From assembly GCA_001801425.1 (NCBI GenBank), contig MGXR01000004.1:1-64000 (forward strand): a DNA stretch of 64,000 bases, given 5' to 3'. How positions within the stretch are numbered: the first letter of the stretch is position 1; each line of letters opens with the position of its first letter. The DNA comes from Gammaproteobacteria bacterium RIFCSPHIGHO2_02_FULL_42_43. Its GTDB lineage: Bacteria; Pseudomonadota; Gammaproteobacteria; Coxiellales; Coxiellaceae. A program made the translations under genes and the position numbers. A model generated the notes under the pieces. That model ran no database searches, had not been told where the DNA came from, and saw nothing but the letters and a program-made list of their open reading frames with translations. This document shows positions 52,276-62,645 of the stretch, piece after piece.

Positions 52276-52713
52276 TTATACTCTTCGTTTCTTGCGTGGA
52301 CGACAGCCGTTATGCGGCAACGGTGTGTTGTCTACCAAACGCATCACTTCTAACCCAGCATTTCGCAATGCTCTCACTGCGGAATCCCGACCCGCGCCAG
52401 GACCGCTCACGTTAATCGTGACACGACGCAGCGCAAACTCTTCAATCGCTTTTTTCGCCACCGCTTCTGCAGCAAGCTGCGCTGCAAATGGCGTACCTTT
52501 TCGAGAACCTTTGAAACCAGCGCGACCCGCAGATCCTTGACACAACACATCACCCGACGGCGTGCAAATAGAAACTAACGTGTTATTAAAAGATGCTTGT
52601 ATATTAGCAATGCCTTCAGAAATTTTGCGCTTGGCTTTTTTCTTGGCCGCTGTGGCTGCTGCCGGCGCTACTGTCGTTGTTTCTGGTGTCGTTGGCGTTG
52701 TTGGTGTCGTCAT
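52276..52713 (-). CDS. rpsK: 30S ribosomal protein S11 with Thr/Pro-rich N-terminus
   Basis: The 145-aa protein is S11; the core starts at [21 protein letters not shown]. It carries an N-terminal extension of about 15 residues with a TTP repeat ([17 protein letters not shown]) not present in E. coli (129 aa). The ATG at 52713 has GAGG eight bases upstream; a TTG at 52725 overlaps the rpsM stop and is not preferred. Confidence 0.96.
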   Translation of the reverse strand: MTTPTTPTTPETTTVAPAAATAAKKKAKRKISEGIANIQASFNNTLVSICTPSGDVLCQGSAGRAGFKGSRKGTPFAAQLAAEAVAKKAIEEFALRRVTINVSGPGAGRDSAVRALRNAGLEVMRLVDNTPLPHNGCRPRKKRRV

Positions 52714-52721
52714 GAAATGCC

Positions 52722-53084
52722 TCAAGTTCTAATTGCTTTACGTTTTCCTTTACGTGTACGCGCATTTGTTCTCGTGCGCTGACCACGAACCGGTAACCCT
52801 TTGCGATGACGAATACCCTGGTAACAACCTAAATCCATTTTATGTTTTACGTGCATGGACACTTCGCGACGCAGATCCCCTTCCACTGTGAATTTCGAAA
52901 CAGCGGCGCGCAATAAATCGAGCTCCGCTTCGGATAATTCACTCACTTTTGTACCCGGCTTTACACTCGCCGTCTTGCAAATTTGATTCGCACGCGTAGG
53001 GCCAACGCCATAAATGGACTGTAGACCAATGTTAATGTGCTTCTGTGCCGGGATATTCACCCCTGCAATACGCGCAACTGCCAT
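52722..53084 (-). CDS. rpsM: 30S ribosomal protein S13
   Basis: S13 contacts the 50S subunit and the P-site tRNA. From the ATG at 53084 ([21 protein letters not shown]) it has 120 aa with the usual [13 protein letters not shown] tail. GGAG lies nine bases upstream. It is the first gene of the alpha segment after rpmJ. Confidence 0.98.
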   Translation of the reverse strand: MAVARIAGVNIPAQKHINIGLQSIYGVGPTRANQICKTASVKPGTKVSELSEAELDLLRAAVSKFTVEGDLRREVSMHVKHKMDLGCYQGIRHRKGLPVRGQRTRTNARTRKGKRKAIRT

Positions 53085-53162
53085 ACTGTTCACTCCAAAA
53101 TCTTAAACTGCCCCTAAAAACCGCCTAGAATAACGTCCGGACGGTAAAATTGCAAGAATATA

Positions 53163-53189
53163 CACTCGCTACCGCTCGTGTCTATGTCC
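53163..53189. repeat. Unit of the CACTCGCTACCG repeat between rpsM and rpmJ
   Basis: CACTCGCTACCGCTCGTG followed by TCTATGTCC differs by one base from the two units at 33037 and 33072 behind rpmG. It lies just past the rpmJ stop codon. Confidence 0.75.
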
Positions 53190-53193
53190 TGTT

Positions 53194-53307
53194 TTACCCC
53201 TGCCTTTGTTTGTGTCGGCTATCCGTACAAATCACGCGCACGGATCTATTGCGACGCACAATTTTGCAATTGCGACATATTTTTTTTACTGATGCTCTTA
53301 CTTTCAT
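53194..53307 (-). CDS. rpmJ: 50S ribosomal protein L36
   Basis: Reading the minus strand gives a 37-aa L36 with zinc ligands C11 and C14 (CRNC) and further Cys and His ligands in CTDSRH. It starts [17 protein letters not shown] and ends HKQRQG. It is in its conserved place between secY and rpsM. It is easily missed because of its size. Confidence 0.97.
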   Translation of the reverse strand: MKVRASVKKICRNCKIVRRNRSVRVICTDSRHKQRQG

Positions 53308-53329
53308 ATTTTCTCTCAGTCAAATTAAC

Positions 53330-53428
53330 ACACTTGCTCAGATAAGATATCGCTTGCTTACGCGCGCGGCTCCCTACCAAGCATAATACTAAAAAACGCA
53401 CTTCTCGCTTGCTTACGCGCGCGACTCT
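53330..53428. repeat. Repeat-filled spacer between secY and rpmJ
   Basis: Two copies of CGCTTGCTTACGCGCGCG (53353-53370 and 53407-53424) and half units CACACTTGCTCAG and CGCACTTCTCGC lie in a 129-bp spacer. The family is the same as at 50449 and 49896. Confidence 0.75.
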
Positions 53429-53436
53429 TTGTTTAT

Positions 53437-54768
53437 TTAACGAATCAACCCCAATTTAGATCCTTTTGTTCCCGACTTACGCATCAATGACTCGTATTGA
53501 TGACTCATCAAATGCGCTTGCACTTGCGACATAAAATCCATCAGCACTACCACCACAATCAGAAGCGATGTGCCGCCAAAATAAAAAGGCACGTTCCAGG
53601 CCAAAATCAAAAACTGCGGCAACAGAGCAACGAGCGCTAAATATATCGAGCCCACCACCGTCAAACGCGTCATGATTCCATCAATGTAAATCGCCGTTTG
53701 CTCACCAGGGCGAATTCCTGGAATAAACGCACCCTGTTGCTTTAAATTTTCAGCCGTTTCCTTCGGATTAAATACCAGTGCTGTATAAAAAAAACTAAAA
53801 AATATGACCGTGATAGCAAACACGATCATATAAGCCAGCTGTCCAGACGATAACGCCAACGCCACCGAATTTAGCCAAGCAAATCCTTTCGTTGCTCCCA
53901 GAAATTTTGCAATTGCGCCTGGAAACAAAATAATACTTTGCGCAAATATCGGCGGAATCACACCCGCCATATTAATTTTCAACGGCAAATGGCTAGTTTG
54001 CGCTGCATATAGCCGATTACCCTGCTGTCTCTTCGCGTAGTTGATCGTAATTCGGCGTTGCGCACGCTCAAAATAAACGACCACCAACGTAACAGCTGCG
54101 ACCACCACAAACAACAACACCAATGTAATAACCTGCATCTGGCCTTGCCTGACCTGGTTCATTACCTGCGCGATTGCGGATGGAAAACGCGCCACAATTC
54201 CTGAAAAAATAATCAGGGAAATTCCGTTCCCAACACCCCGCTCCGTCATTTGTTCACCCAGCCACATGATGAACATCGTGCCTGTCACCAACGTCACAAT
54301 GGCTGACACGTAAAAAACGGCGTTTGCGTTGATCACTGTATTGCTGTGAACCAACCACCGCGTGATAAAAACAGCCTCAATAAATGACAATGCCAGCGTC
54401 AAATAACGCGTGTATTGATTCATTTTTCTGCGGCCCGCCTCGCCTTCTTTTTTCAGCTGTAACAGCTTTGGCGAAACTGTCCCATACATTTGCACAATGA
54501 TGGACGCTGAAATGTAAGGCATAATGCCTAGCGCAAAAATCGTCATACGATTCAACGCGCCACCAGAAAACATGTTGAACATTCCCAGCACGCCACCTTC
54601 GTTTTGCTGGAATAGACGCGCAACAGATTCTGGATTTAATCCAGGGACTGGGATATATGATCCCAATCGAAACACAATAATGCCAAGCAATACGAACAAC
54701 AGTCGCCTTTTAAGCTCGCCCAGTCCACCGGACTGCAAGCCTGCGCCTAGTTTTGCGGCTTCTCTCAC
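53437..54768 (-). CDS. secY: Preprotein translocase subunit SecY
   Basis: SecY is the channel subunit of the Sec translocon in the inner membrane. The GTG at 54768 ([20 protein letters not shown]), with GAGGA six bases upstream, gives 443 aa, the E. coli length; a longer ATG frame adds 31 basic residues without support. Ten membrane segments are visible, with [16 protein letters not shown] at the start and [21 protein letters not shown] near the end. It lies after rplO. Confidence 0.97.
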   Translation of the reverse strand: MREAAKLGAGLQSGGLGELKRRLLFVLLGIIVFRLGSYIPVPGLNPESVARLFQQNEGGVLGMFNMFSGGALNRMTIFALGIMPYISASIIVQMYGTVSPKLLQLKKEGEAGRRKMNQYTRYLTLALSFIEAVFITRWLVHSNTVINANAVFYVSAIVTLVTGTMFIMWLGEQMTERGVGNGISLIIFSGIVARFPSAIAQVMNQVRQGQMQVITLVLLFVVVAAVTLVVVYFERAQRRITINYAKRQQGNRLYAAQTSHLPLKINMAGVIPPIFAQSIILFPGAIAKFLGATKGFAWLNSVALALSSGQLAYMIVFAITVIFFSFFYTALVFNPKETAENLKQQGAFIPGIRPGEQTAIYIDGIMTRLTVVGSIYLALVALLPQFLILAWNVPFYFGGTSLLIVVVVLMDFMSQVQAHLMSHQYESLMRKSGTKGSKLGLIR

Positions 54769-54814
54769 GTATGTTCCTCTGTTTCGTACCGCTCTCTCAC
54801 GATCGCAGCTCCGA

Positions 54815-55255
54815 TTACGGTAATACTTCCCCGCCAGCAGTTTCAATCGCTTTTTTAGCACCTGCTGTTACTTTCACTCCACGCAATTTCACTGGCTTCT
54901 TCAATTCACCTGACAAAAATACTTTAACTGATTCTGCTGTTTGCGCGACTAGATTTGCTGATTTTAATGCCGCAACATCGATCACCTCAGCTGAAATTTG
55001 ATTCAATTCGGACAACCGAATTTGCGCTCTAGTTGGCGCAATACGCGATGCGAAACCAAATTTAGGTAAACGGCGTTGCAAAGGCATTTGACCACCTTCG
55101 AAACCTATTTTGTGAAAACCACCTGCGCGCGCATGCTGACCTTTGTGACCACGACCCGCAGTTTTTCCAAGCTCAGAGCCAACACCGCGACCCAAACGCT
55201 TTTTCGCGTGCTTGGAGCCAGGTGCCGGTTTAATCTTATTCAACAACAGCGACAT
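54815..55255 (-). CDS. rplO: 50S ribosomal protein L15
   Basis: From the ATG at 55255 ([27 protein letters not shown] upstream) the protein has 146 aa, close to E. coli's 144. [19 protein letters not shown] and [15 protein letters not shown] are the diagnostic motifs. The preceding gene is rpmD. Confidence 0.97.
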   Translation of the reverse strand: MSLLLNKIKPAPGSKHAKKRLGRGVGSELGKTAGRGHKGQHARAGGFHKIGFEGGQMPLQRRLPKFGFASRIAPTRAQIRLSELNQISAEVIDVAALKSANLVAQTAESVKVFLSGELKKPVKLRGVKVTAGAKKAIETAGGEVLP

Positions 55256-55256
55256 G

Positions 55257-55481
55257 TTACACTTCCTCAACCCGAACCAAATAAGCCACCTGATTAATCA
55301 TGCCGAGAATAGCTGGCTGCGCTTCTACTACAACCGCATCACGCACACGACGCAAACCCAACCCCTTCACGCATAAAGCATGCCCTGGTTTTCTACCATA
55401 ACGACTGTGCGTCAACGTCACTTTCAATTTTTTGGAAGCGCCGGCATTCTTCGCAGCACTTTTTTTCTTAGTGTTTGCCAT
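55257..55481 (-). CDS. rpmD: 50S ribosomal protein L30 with basic N-terminal extension
   Basis: This 74-aa L30 has the core [44 protein letters not shown]. It carries about 14 extra N-terminal residues ([16 protein letters not shown]) relative to E. coli (59 aa). The ATG at 55481 overlaps the rpsE end by 14 bases, suggesting translational coupling. Confidence 0.95.
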   Translation of the reverse strand: MANTKKKSAAKNAGASKKLKVTLTHSRYGRKPGHALCVKGLGLRRVRDAVVVEAQPAILGMINQVAYLVRVEEV

Positions 55482-56001
55482 TATTTTTTCCCAATATCGC
55501 TTGCACTGTCTTTCCGCGTTTCTTCGCAACCATGTCGGGTGTTAACATCGACATCAATCCTTTGATGGTCGCACGCACCACATTAACGGGATTCGTTGAT
55601 CCCACATTCTTTGCAAAAACATTTCTCACACCCATCACTTCAAACACCGCGCGCGCGGCACCACCCGCAATAATTCCAGTGCCTTCTGATGCAGGAATCA
55701 ACAACACTTTACTTGCACCGTGACGAGCACGAACGGGATGATGCAGCGTTGTACCGTTCAATGGGATTTGAACCATATTGCGACGCGCAGCATCCGTTGC
55801 TTTTTGAATAGCGATAGGCACTTCTTTTGATTTGCCTTGACCAAAACCAATACGGCCCAAACCATCACCCACAACGACTAATGCCGAAAAACCAAAGACG
55901 CGCCCACCCTTCACTACTTTCGTGACTCTGCGCACACCCACTAATTTATCCGCAATACCATCCGTTACCGGTAGTTCTGTTGCGTGTTCTGCTGCTGCCA
56001 T
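55468..56001 (-). CDS. rpsE: 30S ribosomal protein S5
   Basis: S5 shapes the mRNA entry channel and accuracy. The 177-aa protein shows the core [23 protein letters not shown] and [14 protein letters not shown] and the C-terminal [21 protein letters not shown] modest N-terminal extension (about ten residues) is present. It overlaps rpmD by 14 bases. Confidence 0.98.
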   Translation of the reverse strand: MAAAEHATELPVTDGIADKLVGVRRVTKVVKGGRVFGFSALVVVGDGLGRIGFGQGKSKEVPIAIQKATDAARRNMVQIPLNGTTLHHPVRARHGASKVLLIPASEGTGIIAGGAARAVFEVMGVRNVFAKNVGSTNPVNVVRATIKGLMSMLTPDMVAKKRGKTVQAILGKNNGKH

Positions 56002-56013
56002 AATGATTACCTT

Positions 56014-56379
56014 CTAAAATTCAACGCCGCCTTCACGCGCGGCATCTGCCAATGCTTTGACGCGACCATGATAACGGTATCCGGAACGATCAAACGCTAC
56101 TTTTACAATGCCTGCAACCTTGCAACGTTTCGCCAATAAGTTACCGACAACGGCTGCTGCTTTGATATTGCCGCAATGTTTTACATCAGCAACTTTAGCA
56201 TCTTTATCCAGCGTGGACGCGGCAACCAAAACGGTTGCGCCACAAGGAGAAAATACTTGCGCATAAATATGGTTCGCGGAACGAAACACCGTCAACCGAT
56301 TCACGCCCAGCGTTCTAATTTGGTGTCTGGTGCGCCCAGCTCTTTTTGCGCGCGCCACTCTTTTATTTTGCGTAGACAT
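56014..56379 (-). CDS. rplR: 50S ribosomal protein L18
   Basis: This 121-aa protein is L18, a 5S rRNA-binding protein ([21 protein letters not shown] and [21 protein letters not shown]). Its ATG at 56379 coincides with the last base of the rplF stop region, so the genes overlap by one base. Confidence 0.97.
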   Translation of the reverse strand: MSTQNKRVARAKRAGRTRHQIRTLGVNRLTVFRSANHIYAQVFSPCGATVLVAASTLDKDAKVADVKHCGNIKAAAVVGNLLAKRCKVAGIVKVAFDRSGYRYHGRVKALADAAREGGVEF

Positions 56380-56915
56380 TATTTTTTCTTACCTTCTTTC
56401 AAAACAATCTTTTCGTTTTCATAACGAATACCTTTGCCTTTGTAAGGCTCTGGCGGTCGCACATCACGAATATTCGCAGCCACCTGACTCAACAACTGTT
56501 TATCAGCGCCTTTAAGCGTAATTTCTGTATTACTCGGTGTTTCAACTGTTATTCCTTTTGGCATTTTCATCACATAGGGATGCGAAAAACCGACTGACAA
56601 ATCCAATGCGTTACCTTGCACTTTGGCGCGATAACCAACGCCAACCAATACCAATTTTTTAATAAACCCAACCGAAACGCCGTTCACCATGTTTTGAACC
56701 AATGCGCGAATCGTTCCTGCAACAGCGACTGTTCCTTGCTCACCGCCAACAGTCGATAATTGCAATTGGCCATCATTTTTTGCGATTTTAATGACATCAG
56801 GAAATGATTCCTTCAATTCGCCCAATTTTCCCTTCACCGAAATACGATTCGTCGTGATTTGCACGTCGACACCTGCGGGAATTTTAATGGGTTGCTTTGC
56901 AACGCGGCTGATCAT
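56379..56915 (-). CDS. rplF: 50S ribosomal protein L6
   Basis: This 178-aa L6 begins [20 protein letters not shown] and ends [21 protein letters not shown], the usual E. coli-like length of 177. It lies between rpsH and rplR. Confidence 0.98.
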   Translation of the reverse strand: MISRVAKQPIKIPAGVDVQITTNRISVKGKLGELKESFPDVIKIAKNDGQLQLSTVGGEQGTVAVAGTIRALVQNMVNGVSVGFIKKLVLVGVGYRAKVQGNALDLSVGFSHPYVMKMPKGITVETPSNTEITLKGADKQLLSQVAANIRDVRPPEPYKGKGIRYENEKIVLKEGKKK

Positions 56916-56931
56916 TTCATTCTCCTGCCTA

Positions 56932-57327
56932 CTAACTCACGTAACACAATATTTCGCCGCCTTGACCAATTTGAGCGGCTTGCTGCGCAGTCATCACACC
57001 TTGTGACGTCGACACAATCGCAATACCCAACCCGTTATCCACTTGCGGCAACTGATCTTTTTTACAATACACTTGCAACGAAGGCCCACTCACTCGCTCT
57101 AAACGGCGAATCACTGGCTTGCTTTCAAAATATTTAAGTTCTACCACTAATGTTGGAATTGAACCTGACTCTTGCTCAGAAAAACCAGTGATGTACCCTT
57201 CGTCTTCCAATACTTTTGCGATGGCAACTTTAATTTTCGATTTTGGTACGTTAACAAACTGTTTATTCACAGCTTGCGCGTTTTTAATTCTCACCAACAT
57301 ATCTGCAATCGGATCTTGCATACTCAT
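56932..57327 (-). CDS. rpsH: 30S ribosomal protein S8
   Basis: The 131-aa S8 opens [20 protein letters not shown] and ends [20 protein letters not shown] plus GGEILCYVS. In E. coli S8 represses the spc operon by binding near rplE; whether this is conserved here was not tested. Confidence 0.98.
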   Translation of the reverse strand: MSMQDPIADMLVRIKNAQAVNKQFVNVPKSKIKVAIAKVLEDEGYITGFSEQESGSIPTLVVELKYFESKPVIRRLERVSGPSLQVYCKKDQLPQVDNGLGIAIVSTSQGVMTAQQAAQIGQGGEILCYVS

Positions 57328-57337
57328 CTTATATTTC

Positions 57338-57634
57338 CTACCAGCTTGCTTTTCTTAAACCAGGAACATCGCCACGCATCGCCGCTTCACGTAAATGAAT
57401 ACGACACAAACCAAAACGTCGCAACGTGCCACGACTGCGACCACAATCCCTGCAACGTCTGCGCACACGGATGGGGCTTTCATTGCGACGGCGCTTTTGC
57501 AATTTATCCACCGCATCATCACGAGAATTTTCATCCAAACGAATCACTTCTTTTAACGCATGGCGAGACTTCTTCATGCGAGTCGACAATTCCATACGCC
57601 GTTTGTTTCTATTCTTGACACTTGTTTTTGCCAT
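57338..57634 (-). CDS. rpsN: 30S ribosomal protein S14
   Basis: The 98-aa S14 shows the CxxC pair RRRCRDCGRSRG and the C-terminal RFGLCRIHLREAAMRGDVPGL. The long form with KNRNKRRMELSTRMKKS at the start is proteobacterial. A zinc-site remnant CRDC is visible but the second pair is missing. Confidence 0.97.
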   Translation of the reverse strand: MAKTSVKNRNKRRMELSTRMKKSRHALKEVIRLDENSRDDAVDKLQKRRRNESPIRVRRRCRDCGRSRGTLRRFGLCRIHLREAAMRGDVPGLRKASW

Positions 57635-57650
57635 AACTTCATCACCTTTA

Positions 57651-58193
57651 TCAATCTTTCAATGGAAAGCCAAACGCTTTTAATAAGGCGCGCGCTTCGT
57701 TATTTGTTTTTGCGGATGTGGTAATTGTCACATCCATTCCGCGAATTTTATCAATTTTATCAAACTGAATTTCTGGAAACACAATCTGCTCTTTGATACC
57801 TAAACTAAAATTACCGCGGCCATCAAATGACTTTGGACTAAATCCACGAAAATCGCGAATACGAGGAATCGCAATTGAAATCAAACGATCCAAAAATTCA
57901 TACATTCTTTTACGACGTAAAGTTACTTTGCAACCAATAGGATAATTTTCACGAATTTTAAAGCCTGCGATGGATTTTTTTGACAAAGTAGTAATCGGTT
58001 TTTGGCCGGAAATTTTTGACATGTCATCCAACGCAAAGTTAACCACTTTCTTGTCATCCACTGCATCACCCAAACCCATATTCAACGTAATTTTCGTCAC
58101 TTTAGGCACTTGCATGACACTCTTGTACGAAAATTCTTTTTTCAATTTTTTAACGATTTCATCGTGATATTTTTTTTCTAAGTTAGGAGCCAT
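57651..58193 (-). CDS. rplE: 50S ribosomal protein L5
   Basis: This 180-aa L5 binds 5S r[26 protein letters not shown] and [20 protein letters not shown] are the family motifs. The order rplN-rplX-rplE-rpsN is standard. Confidence 0.98.
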   Translation of the reverse strand: MAPNLEKKYHDEIVKKLKKEFSYKSVMQVPKVTKITLNMGLGDAVDDKKVVNFALDDMSKISGQKPITTLSKKSIAGFKIRENYPIGCKVTLRRKRMYEFLDRLISIAIPRIRDFRGFSPKSFDGRGNFSLGIKEQIVFPEIQFDKIDKIRGMDVTITTSAKTNNEARALLKAFGFPLKD

Positions 58194-58195
58194 AA

Positions 58196-58534
58196 TTACA
58201 CCGCATCAACCAATTCGTTATTAGACTTAAAGTAGCGAACTTTTTTTGGTTTTTCACCAGGCACTTTCGCTTGCAGTGTTTTAAAACCAACGCGATCCGC
58301 TTTGTTTGTTTGTGGATTCAGCAACGCCAAATTCGACAAGTGAATCGGCGATTCTTTTTCTACAATGCCACCTTGCGTTTGTTTTTGTGGATTCGGGCGC
58401 ACATGTTTTTTAATCATGTTGATTCCTTCCACTAACGCACGCTTACTATTCATTATTTTAATAACACGACCCGTGCGACCTTTGTCTTTACCAGTTAAAA
58501 CGATCACCGTATCTTGTTTTTTAATCTTATTCAT
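58196..58534 (-). CDS. rplX: 50S ribosomal protein L24
   Basis: This 112-aa L24 starts [22 protein letters not shown] (the KOW motif). The ATG at 58534 overlaps the rplN stop (TGATG). The C-terminal ends [16 protein letters not shown], typical length about 104-112. Confidence 0.97.
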   Translation of the reverse strand: MNKIKKQDTVIVLTGKDKGRTGRVIKIMNSKRALVEGINMIKKHVRPNPQKQTQGGIVEKESPIHLSNLALLNPQTNKADRVGFKTLQAKVPGEKPKKVRYFKSNNELVDAV

Positions 58535-58902
58535 CACAATACTTCCAACGCCAACGAAACGATTTTCATAAAATTTGTGTTGCGCAATTCGCGAGTGACC
58601 GGCCCAAAAATACGTGTTCCCACCGGTTCCTTTTGCGCCGTGAGCAGCACAACCGCATTCGAATCAAAACGAATGACAGAACCATCGCCGCGACGAACAC
58701 CCTTGCGCGTGCGAACAACAACCGCATCCATTACATCCCCTTTCTTCACTTTGCCGCGGGGAATCGCATCTTTGATGCTGACTTTAATAAGGTCTCCGAT
58801 GTTGGCGTACCGTCTCTTAGAACCGCCCAACACTTTAATACATTGCACTCTTCGCGCGCCACTGTTATCAGCTACATCAAGGACGCTTTGTACTTGAATC
58901 AT
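58534..58902 (-). CDS. rplN: 50S ribosomal protein L14
   Basis: The 122-aa L14 opens [20 protein letters not shown] and ends [12 protein letters not shown], the normal full length. The 201-bp spacer upstream of it (58903-59103) is unusually long for this operon and filled with repeats. Confidence 0.98.
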   Translation of the reverse strand: MIQVQSVLDVADNSGARRVQCIKVLGGSKRRYANIGDLIKVSIKDAIPRGKVKKGDVMDAVVVRTRKGVRRGDGSVIRFDSNAVVLLTAQKEPVGTRIFGPVTRELRNTNFMKIVSLALEVL

Positions 58903-58927
58903 GTTTATATTCTCTCAGTCTCTAGTT

Positions 58928-59106
58928 TACGCGCTTGCTCGAATAAAATGATTTGCTTCGCAAATCCCGCTCGTTAACACTCGCGGCTCAGATCTTTATT
59001 TTATTACCGCTCGTTAACACGCGCGGCTCAGATCTTTTTTATTACCGCTCGTTAACACTCGCGGCTCAGATCTTTTTTATTACCGCTCGTTAACACTCGC
59101 GGCTCA
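58928..59106. repeat. Four-copy tandem array between rplN and rpsQ
   Basis: A CGCTTGCTCG unit with the GATTTGC-TTC-GCAAATC hairpin leads into four tandem copies of CGCTCGTTAACACTCGCGG. They start at 58968, 59008, 59046 and 59084, with periods of 40, 38 and 38 bases. Each of the first three is followed by CTCAGATCTTT and a T-rich spacer. The last copy's GGCTCA supplies the stop codon (TGA, minus strand, 59104-59106) of rpsQ. No CRISPR-like variable spacers are present. Confidence 0.85.
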
Positions 59107-59358
59107 AATTTTATTTATCAATGTCCACGCTTTTGTTTTTGAAATCGGGCGACACTCTTTAATCATCACAACATCACCCACATGACAACTATTACTTTCA
59201 TCGTGCGCATGGATTTTGGATGAACGCGTTACATACTTTGCATACTTAGGATGTTTAACGCGATGCTCAACCAGCACCGTAATACTTTTATTCATTTTGT
59301 CACTCACCACTTTTCCGGTCAGCGTTCGCACTACTTTTTTCTTTTCTGCATCACTCAT
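59104..59358 (-). CDS. rpsQ: 30S ribosomal protein S17
   Basis: The 84-aa S17 begins [25 protein letters not shown] and has [20 protein letters not shown]. It ends TLINKI, with the stop codon lying inside the adjacent repeat array, so the C-terminal tail was probably altered when the repeats arrived. Length is that of E. coli S17. Confidence 0.97.
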   Translation of the reverse strand: MSDAEKKKVVRTLTGKVVSDKMNKSITVLVEHRVKHPKYAKYVTRSSKIHAHDESNSCHVGDVVMIKECRPISKTKAWTLINKI

Positions 59359-59361
59359 TGC

Positions 59362-59565
59362 TTATGCCTTTGCTTGATTCGACAATTCTTTCAAAACAGT
59401 TTTAATGCGTGCGATATCTTTGCGCAGTTGTCTCATCACATGCACCTTCACAGCTGCCTCTGGACTGCTGGCACGCATGCGCGAACGAAAACGTTCTTCG
59501 TGTAACGACAACAATTTCGTTTTCAATTCTTCTTTAGACTGCGTTCTTAATTCTGCTGCTTTCAT
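59362..59565 (-). CDS. rpmC: 50S ribosomal protein L29
   Basis: This 67-aa L29 ([21 protein letters not shown] and the helical end VMRQLRKDIARIKTVLKE) overlaps rplP by one base and precedes rpsQ by three bases. It lies near the exit tunnel. Confidence 0.97.
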   Translation of the reverse strand: MKAAELRTQSKEELKTKLLSLHEERFRSRMRASSPEAAVKVHVMRQLRKDIARIKTVLKELSNQAKA

Positions 59566-59978
59566 TACATCACCGTTCTTTGTGCAAATACCGATTTCAA
59601 AGGCAATTTTGCAGCGGCACGCGCCATTGCAGTTTGCGCTTCATCTTTCGAAATACCTTCTACTTCAAACATCACGCAACCAGGTTTTACTTCTGCAACC
59701 CAATACTCCACGTTACCTTTACCTTTACCTTGACGCACTTCCAACGGCTTTTTACTGATGGGTTTGTCGGGGAAAATGCGAATTGTCACTTTTCCGCCGC
59801 GTTTCACGTAGCGTGTAATCGCACGACGTGCCGCTTCAATTTGGCGTGCTGTGATTCTGCCGTTTTCAGTTACCCTCAGCCCGTATTCACCAAAACAAAC
59901 CGTATTACCGGTAGAAGCTATTCCGCGATTGCGCCCCTTGAATGCTTTTCTAAATTTCCTAGCTTTTGGTTGAAGCAT
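59565..59978 (-). CDS. rplP: 50S ribosomal protein L16
   Basis: This 137-aa L16 starts [20 protein letters not shown] and contains the family core [25 protein letters not shown] and [17 protein letters not shown]. It overlaps the 3' end of rpsC by 20 bases. Confidence 0.98.
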   Translation of the reverse strand: MLQPKARKFRKAFKGRNRGIASTGNTVCFGEYGLRVTENGRITARQIEAARRAITRYVKRGGKVTIRIFPDKPISKKPLEVRQGKGKGNVEYWVAEVKPGCVMFEVEGISKDEAQTAMARAAAKLPLKSVFAQRTVM

Positions 59979-60723
59979 TTTTATCCTCGGATTTCTTTTT
60001 TATTGCTCGTGTGTGCTTTTCTTTTTCTTTCGCTTCGGGTGCTGCTGCCGCTACCACTTCGGGATTGCTCGCGCCTGCCGCATCTGACGACAACAACGCA
60101 TCGTCCATCTCACCTTTAAAAATCCAAACTTTAACACCAATAATTCCGTACGTCGTTTTTGCAATCGCAGTTGCATAATCAATATTCGCTCTGAACGTAT
60201 GTAATGGAACTCGGCCTTCACGCGACCATTCCGTTCTCGCAATTTCTGCGCCACCCAATCGACCACTCATGGAAACTTTGACGCCTTGCGCACCATGACG
60301 CATCGTCGCTTGCATCGCTTTTTTCATTGCGCGGCGAAACATAATACGCCTTTCCAACTGCTGCGCAATAGATTCTGCTACCAACTTCGCATCTAATTCT
60401 GGTTTACGAATTTCTTCGATTGTGATGTGCACGGGCACATTCATAATTTTTGAAACTGCATCACGCAATGACACAACGTCGCCACCTTTCTTACCAATAA
60501 TTGTTCCCGGTCTTGCGGAGTGAATTGCAATTTTTGCATTGCGCGCTGGTCTGTCAATTTGAATACGAGAAACAGAAGAACCCGACAATTTTTCCATCAA
60601 AAATTTTCGCACCTTCAAATCGGCATTCAAATAATTTGCATACTCATTGTGAGCAAACCACATGGACTTCCACGACTCGGTGATGCCAAGACGTATGCCT
60701 GTTGGATTTACTTTCTGACCCAT
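59959..60723 (-). CDS. rpsC: 30S ribosomal protein S3 with long C-terminal tail
   Basis: The 254-aa S3 is 21 residues longer than E. coli's. The KH core ([20 protein letters not shown] and [20 protein letters not shown]) is normal. The extra tail ([20 protein letters not shown] and more) is Ala/Glu/Lys-rich and low-complexity. The end overlaps rplP by 20 bases, so the tail is constrained by the L16 start. Confidence 0.97.
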   Translation of the reverse strand: MGQKVNPTGIRLGITESWKSMWFAHNEYANYLNADLKVRKFLMEKLSGSSVSRIQIDRPARNAKIAIHSARPGTIIGKKGGDVVSLRDAVSKIMNVPVHITIEEIRKPELDAKLVAESIAQQLERRIMFRRAMKKAMQATMRHGAQGVKVSMSGRLGGAEIARTEWSREGRVPLHTFRANIDYATAIAKTTYGIIGVKVWIFKGEMDDALLSSDAAGASNPEVVAAAAPEAKEKEKHTRAIKKKSEDKNASTKS

Positions 60724-60738
60724 TTCGTTTTCTCCAAA

Positions 60739-61068
60739 CTATTTGCCAACAACAATTGTAATATGACAACTTCTTTTTAAAATTTGACAACCACGTCCAC
60801 GTGCGCGCGCATGAAAACGCTTCAACACAGGGCCATCGCCAACATAAGCAGTTTTCACCACCAATTCATCTAAATCTGCACCTTCGTTTTCAACCGCATT
60901 GGCGATTGCAGAATCCACCGCTTTTTTTACAAGCTTCGCTGCGTTTTTCGTGCTGAATTTTAATAATTCAACCGCCGCTTCTGCAGATAAACCCCGAATT
61001 TGGTCAACGACCAATCGTGCTTTTTGTGCCGATACACCGGCACCGCGAAATACTGCTGCTACTTCCAT
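60739..61068 (-). CDS. rplV: 50S ribosomal protein L22
   Basis: The 109-aa L22 lines the exit tunnel. It starts [26 protein letters not shown] and its loop motif is [20 protein letters not shown]; length is normal. Confidence 0.97.
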   Translation of the reverse strand: MEVAAVFRGAGVSAQKARLVVDQIRGLSAEAAVELLKFSTKNAAKLVKKAVDSAIANAVENEGADLDELVVKTAYVGDGPVLKRFHARARGRGCQILKRSCHITIVVGK

Positions 61069-61086
61069 AACTCAAATCTCTCAACG

Positions 61087-61470
61087 CTATTTCTTATCTT
61101 TTTTATCGCTCGCTGGTTTAGCCGCTGCTGCGGGAGCTATTGCCGGCGCAGAACCTGGCGCACCCGCTGGAGCGCCGCCAGCACCTGCTGTTTCCGCTTC
61201 TTTTGTTTTACGATCACCCGAGTGCACTTTGAACGTGCGCGTCATCGAAAATTCACCGAGCTTGTGCCCCACCATATTTTCAGTAATGTAAATGGGCACG
61301 TGCGAGCGTCCATTGTGAATCGCAATCGTGATACCAATCATTTCAGGCACCACCATAGAACGCCTCGACCAAGTGATAATTGGGCGTTTTGAGCCTTCTT
61401 TTTGCGCCTTCGCCACTTTTTTTCGCAAGTTCACGTCCACAAAGGGACCTTTTTTCACTGATCTTGGCAC
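61087..61470 (-). CDS. rpsS: 30S ribosomal protein S19 with Ala/Pro-rich C-terminus
   Basis: The 127-aa protein has the S19 core ([20 protein letters not shown] and [20 protein letters not shown]) of about 90 residues. It then carries an extension rich in Ala, Pro and Gly ([20 protein letters not shown]) before DKKDKK. The E. coli protein has 92 aa, so the tail is a lineage-specific addition. Confidence 0.96.
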   Translation of the reverse strand: MPRSVKKGPFVDVNLRKKVAKAQKEGSKRPIITWSRRSMVVPEMIGITIAIHNGRSHVPIYITENMVGHKLGEFSMTRTFKVHSGDRKTKEAETAGAGGAPAGAPGSAPAIAPAAAAKPASDKKDKK

Positions 61471-61484
61471 GAAGCATTCCTCAC

Positions 61485-62312
61485 TTATTTTTTACGACGA
61501 TCGCGTACGATCATCTTAGTCGTTAATTTATTTTTACGTGTCTTGTAACCCTTGGTTGGTACACCAGTCGGGCTCACAGGATGACGACCGCCAGATGTTT
61601 TGCCTTCACCGCCACCATGCGGGTGATCAACCGGGTTCATCGCAACCCCGCGCACCGTCGGACGAATACCACGCCAGCGCGCCGCACCTGCTTTTCCTAA
61701 CGAACGCAGGTTATGTTCGGAATTAGATACTTCGCCAATCGTTGCCCTGCAATCGATCAGCACTTTTCTCACTTCACCGGAACGCATGCGCAACACAGCG
61801 TAAGCACCTTCTTTCGCAGCCAACTGCGCAGAAGTGCCAGCACTGCGTATTAGCTGAGCGCCTTTTCCAGGCTTCAACTCGATGCAATGCACTGTGGAAC
61901 CGAGCGGAATGTTGTTTAACCGTAAACAACTACCCGCTTTAATAGGCGCCTGATCACCGGACTGGACCTTTTCTCCAACCTTCAAATCCTTGGGTGCAAT
62001 AATATAGCGTCTTTCGCCGTCGGCGTACAGCAATAATGCAAGATGTGCACTACGATTGGGGTCATATTCCAAGCGCTCAACGCAGGCATCAATGCCGTCT
62101 TTATCACGCTTGAAATCAATCACTCGGTATTGTTTCTTATGTCCGCCGCCACGACGACGCATAGTGATGCGACCCACATTATTGCGACCATTGATGCGAT
62201 TTTTGGGCAACAACAAACTTTCTTCCGGTTTGCCCTTGTGCAACTGTGGATTAACCAATTTGATAACAAACCGACGACCTGGGGACGTGGGTCTTGATTT
62301 TACTAATGGCAT
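61485..62312 (-). CDS. rplB: 50S ribosomal protein L2
   Basis: The 275-aa L2 is essential for peptidyl transferase assembly. It shows [20 protein letters not shown] and the C-terminal [20 protein letters not shown] with the conserved His. Length is near E. coli's 273. Confidence 0.98.
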   Translation of the reverse strand: MPLVKSRPTSPGRRFVIKLVNPQLHKGKPEESLLLPKNRINGRNNVGRITMRRRGGGHKKQYRVIDFKRDKDGIDACVERLEYDPNRSAHLALLLYADGERRYIIAPKDLKVGEKVQSGDQAPIKAGSCLRLNNIPLGSTVHCIELKPGKGAQLIRSAGTSAQLAAKEGAYAVLRMRSGEVRKVLIDCRATIGEVSNSEHNLRSLGKAGAARWRGIRPTVRGVAMNPVDHPHGGGEGKTSGGRHPVSPTGVPTKGYKTRKNKLTTKMIVRDRRKK

Positions 62313-62341
62313 TGTCGCTCCAACAATTCAGACTGATTACG

Positions 62342-62629
62342 CTAAAAATTAATTTCTTGCCCTGCTTCCAACACAACGTACGCTTTTTTCCAAGATCCAT
62401 AACGCCCCACACTGCGACCAAATTTGGCAGCAACAGTTCCTTTTTTGCGTAATACGTTGACGGATTTCACGGAAACATTAAACAGTTGTTCAACTGCTTT
62501 TTTGATGTCGTGCTTATTCGCACTCATCGATACTTTAAATGCATATTGCGGGCAAGCACCGGCTGACACCGACGCTTTTTCAGATGACAGTGGCGATTGC
62601 AATACACTTAATAACTCTTCTTTTCTCAT
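62342..62629 (-). CDS. rplW: 50S ribosomal protein L23
   Basis: From the ATG at 62629 (MRKEELLSVLQSPLSSEKAS) this is 95 aa. L23 surrounds the exit-tunnel rim and docks trigger factor and SRP. A longer reading to 62656 lacks support. Confidence 0.96.
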   Translation of the reverse strand: MRKEELLSVLQSPLSSEKASVSAGACPQYAFKVSMSANKHDIKKAVEQLFNVSVKSVNVLRKKGTVAAKFGRSVGRYGSWKKAYVVLEAGQEINF

Positions 62630-62645
62630 TTTATTAACACCCAGC

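Noticed and set aside
54769-54861. Longer start of SecY ([11 protein letters not shown])
   Set aside because: The GTG at 54768 gives the standard 443 aa with GAGGA upstream; the extension also overlaps the end of rplO.
58968-59114. Tandem 38-40-bp repeats considered as a CRISPR array
   Set aside because: Spacers are constant T-rich sequence and not unique, copies are only four and there are no cas genes.
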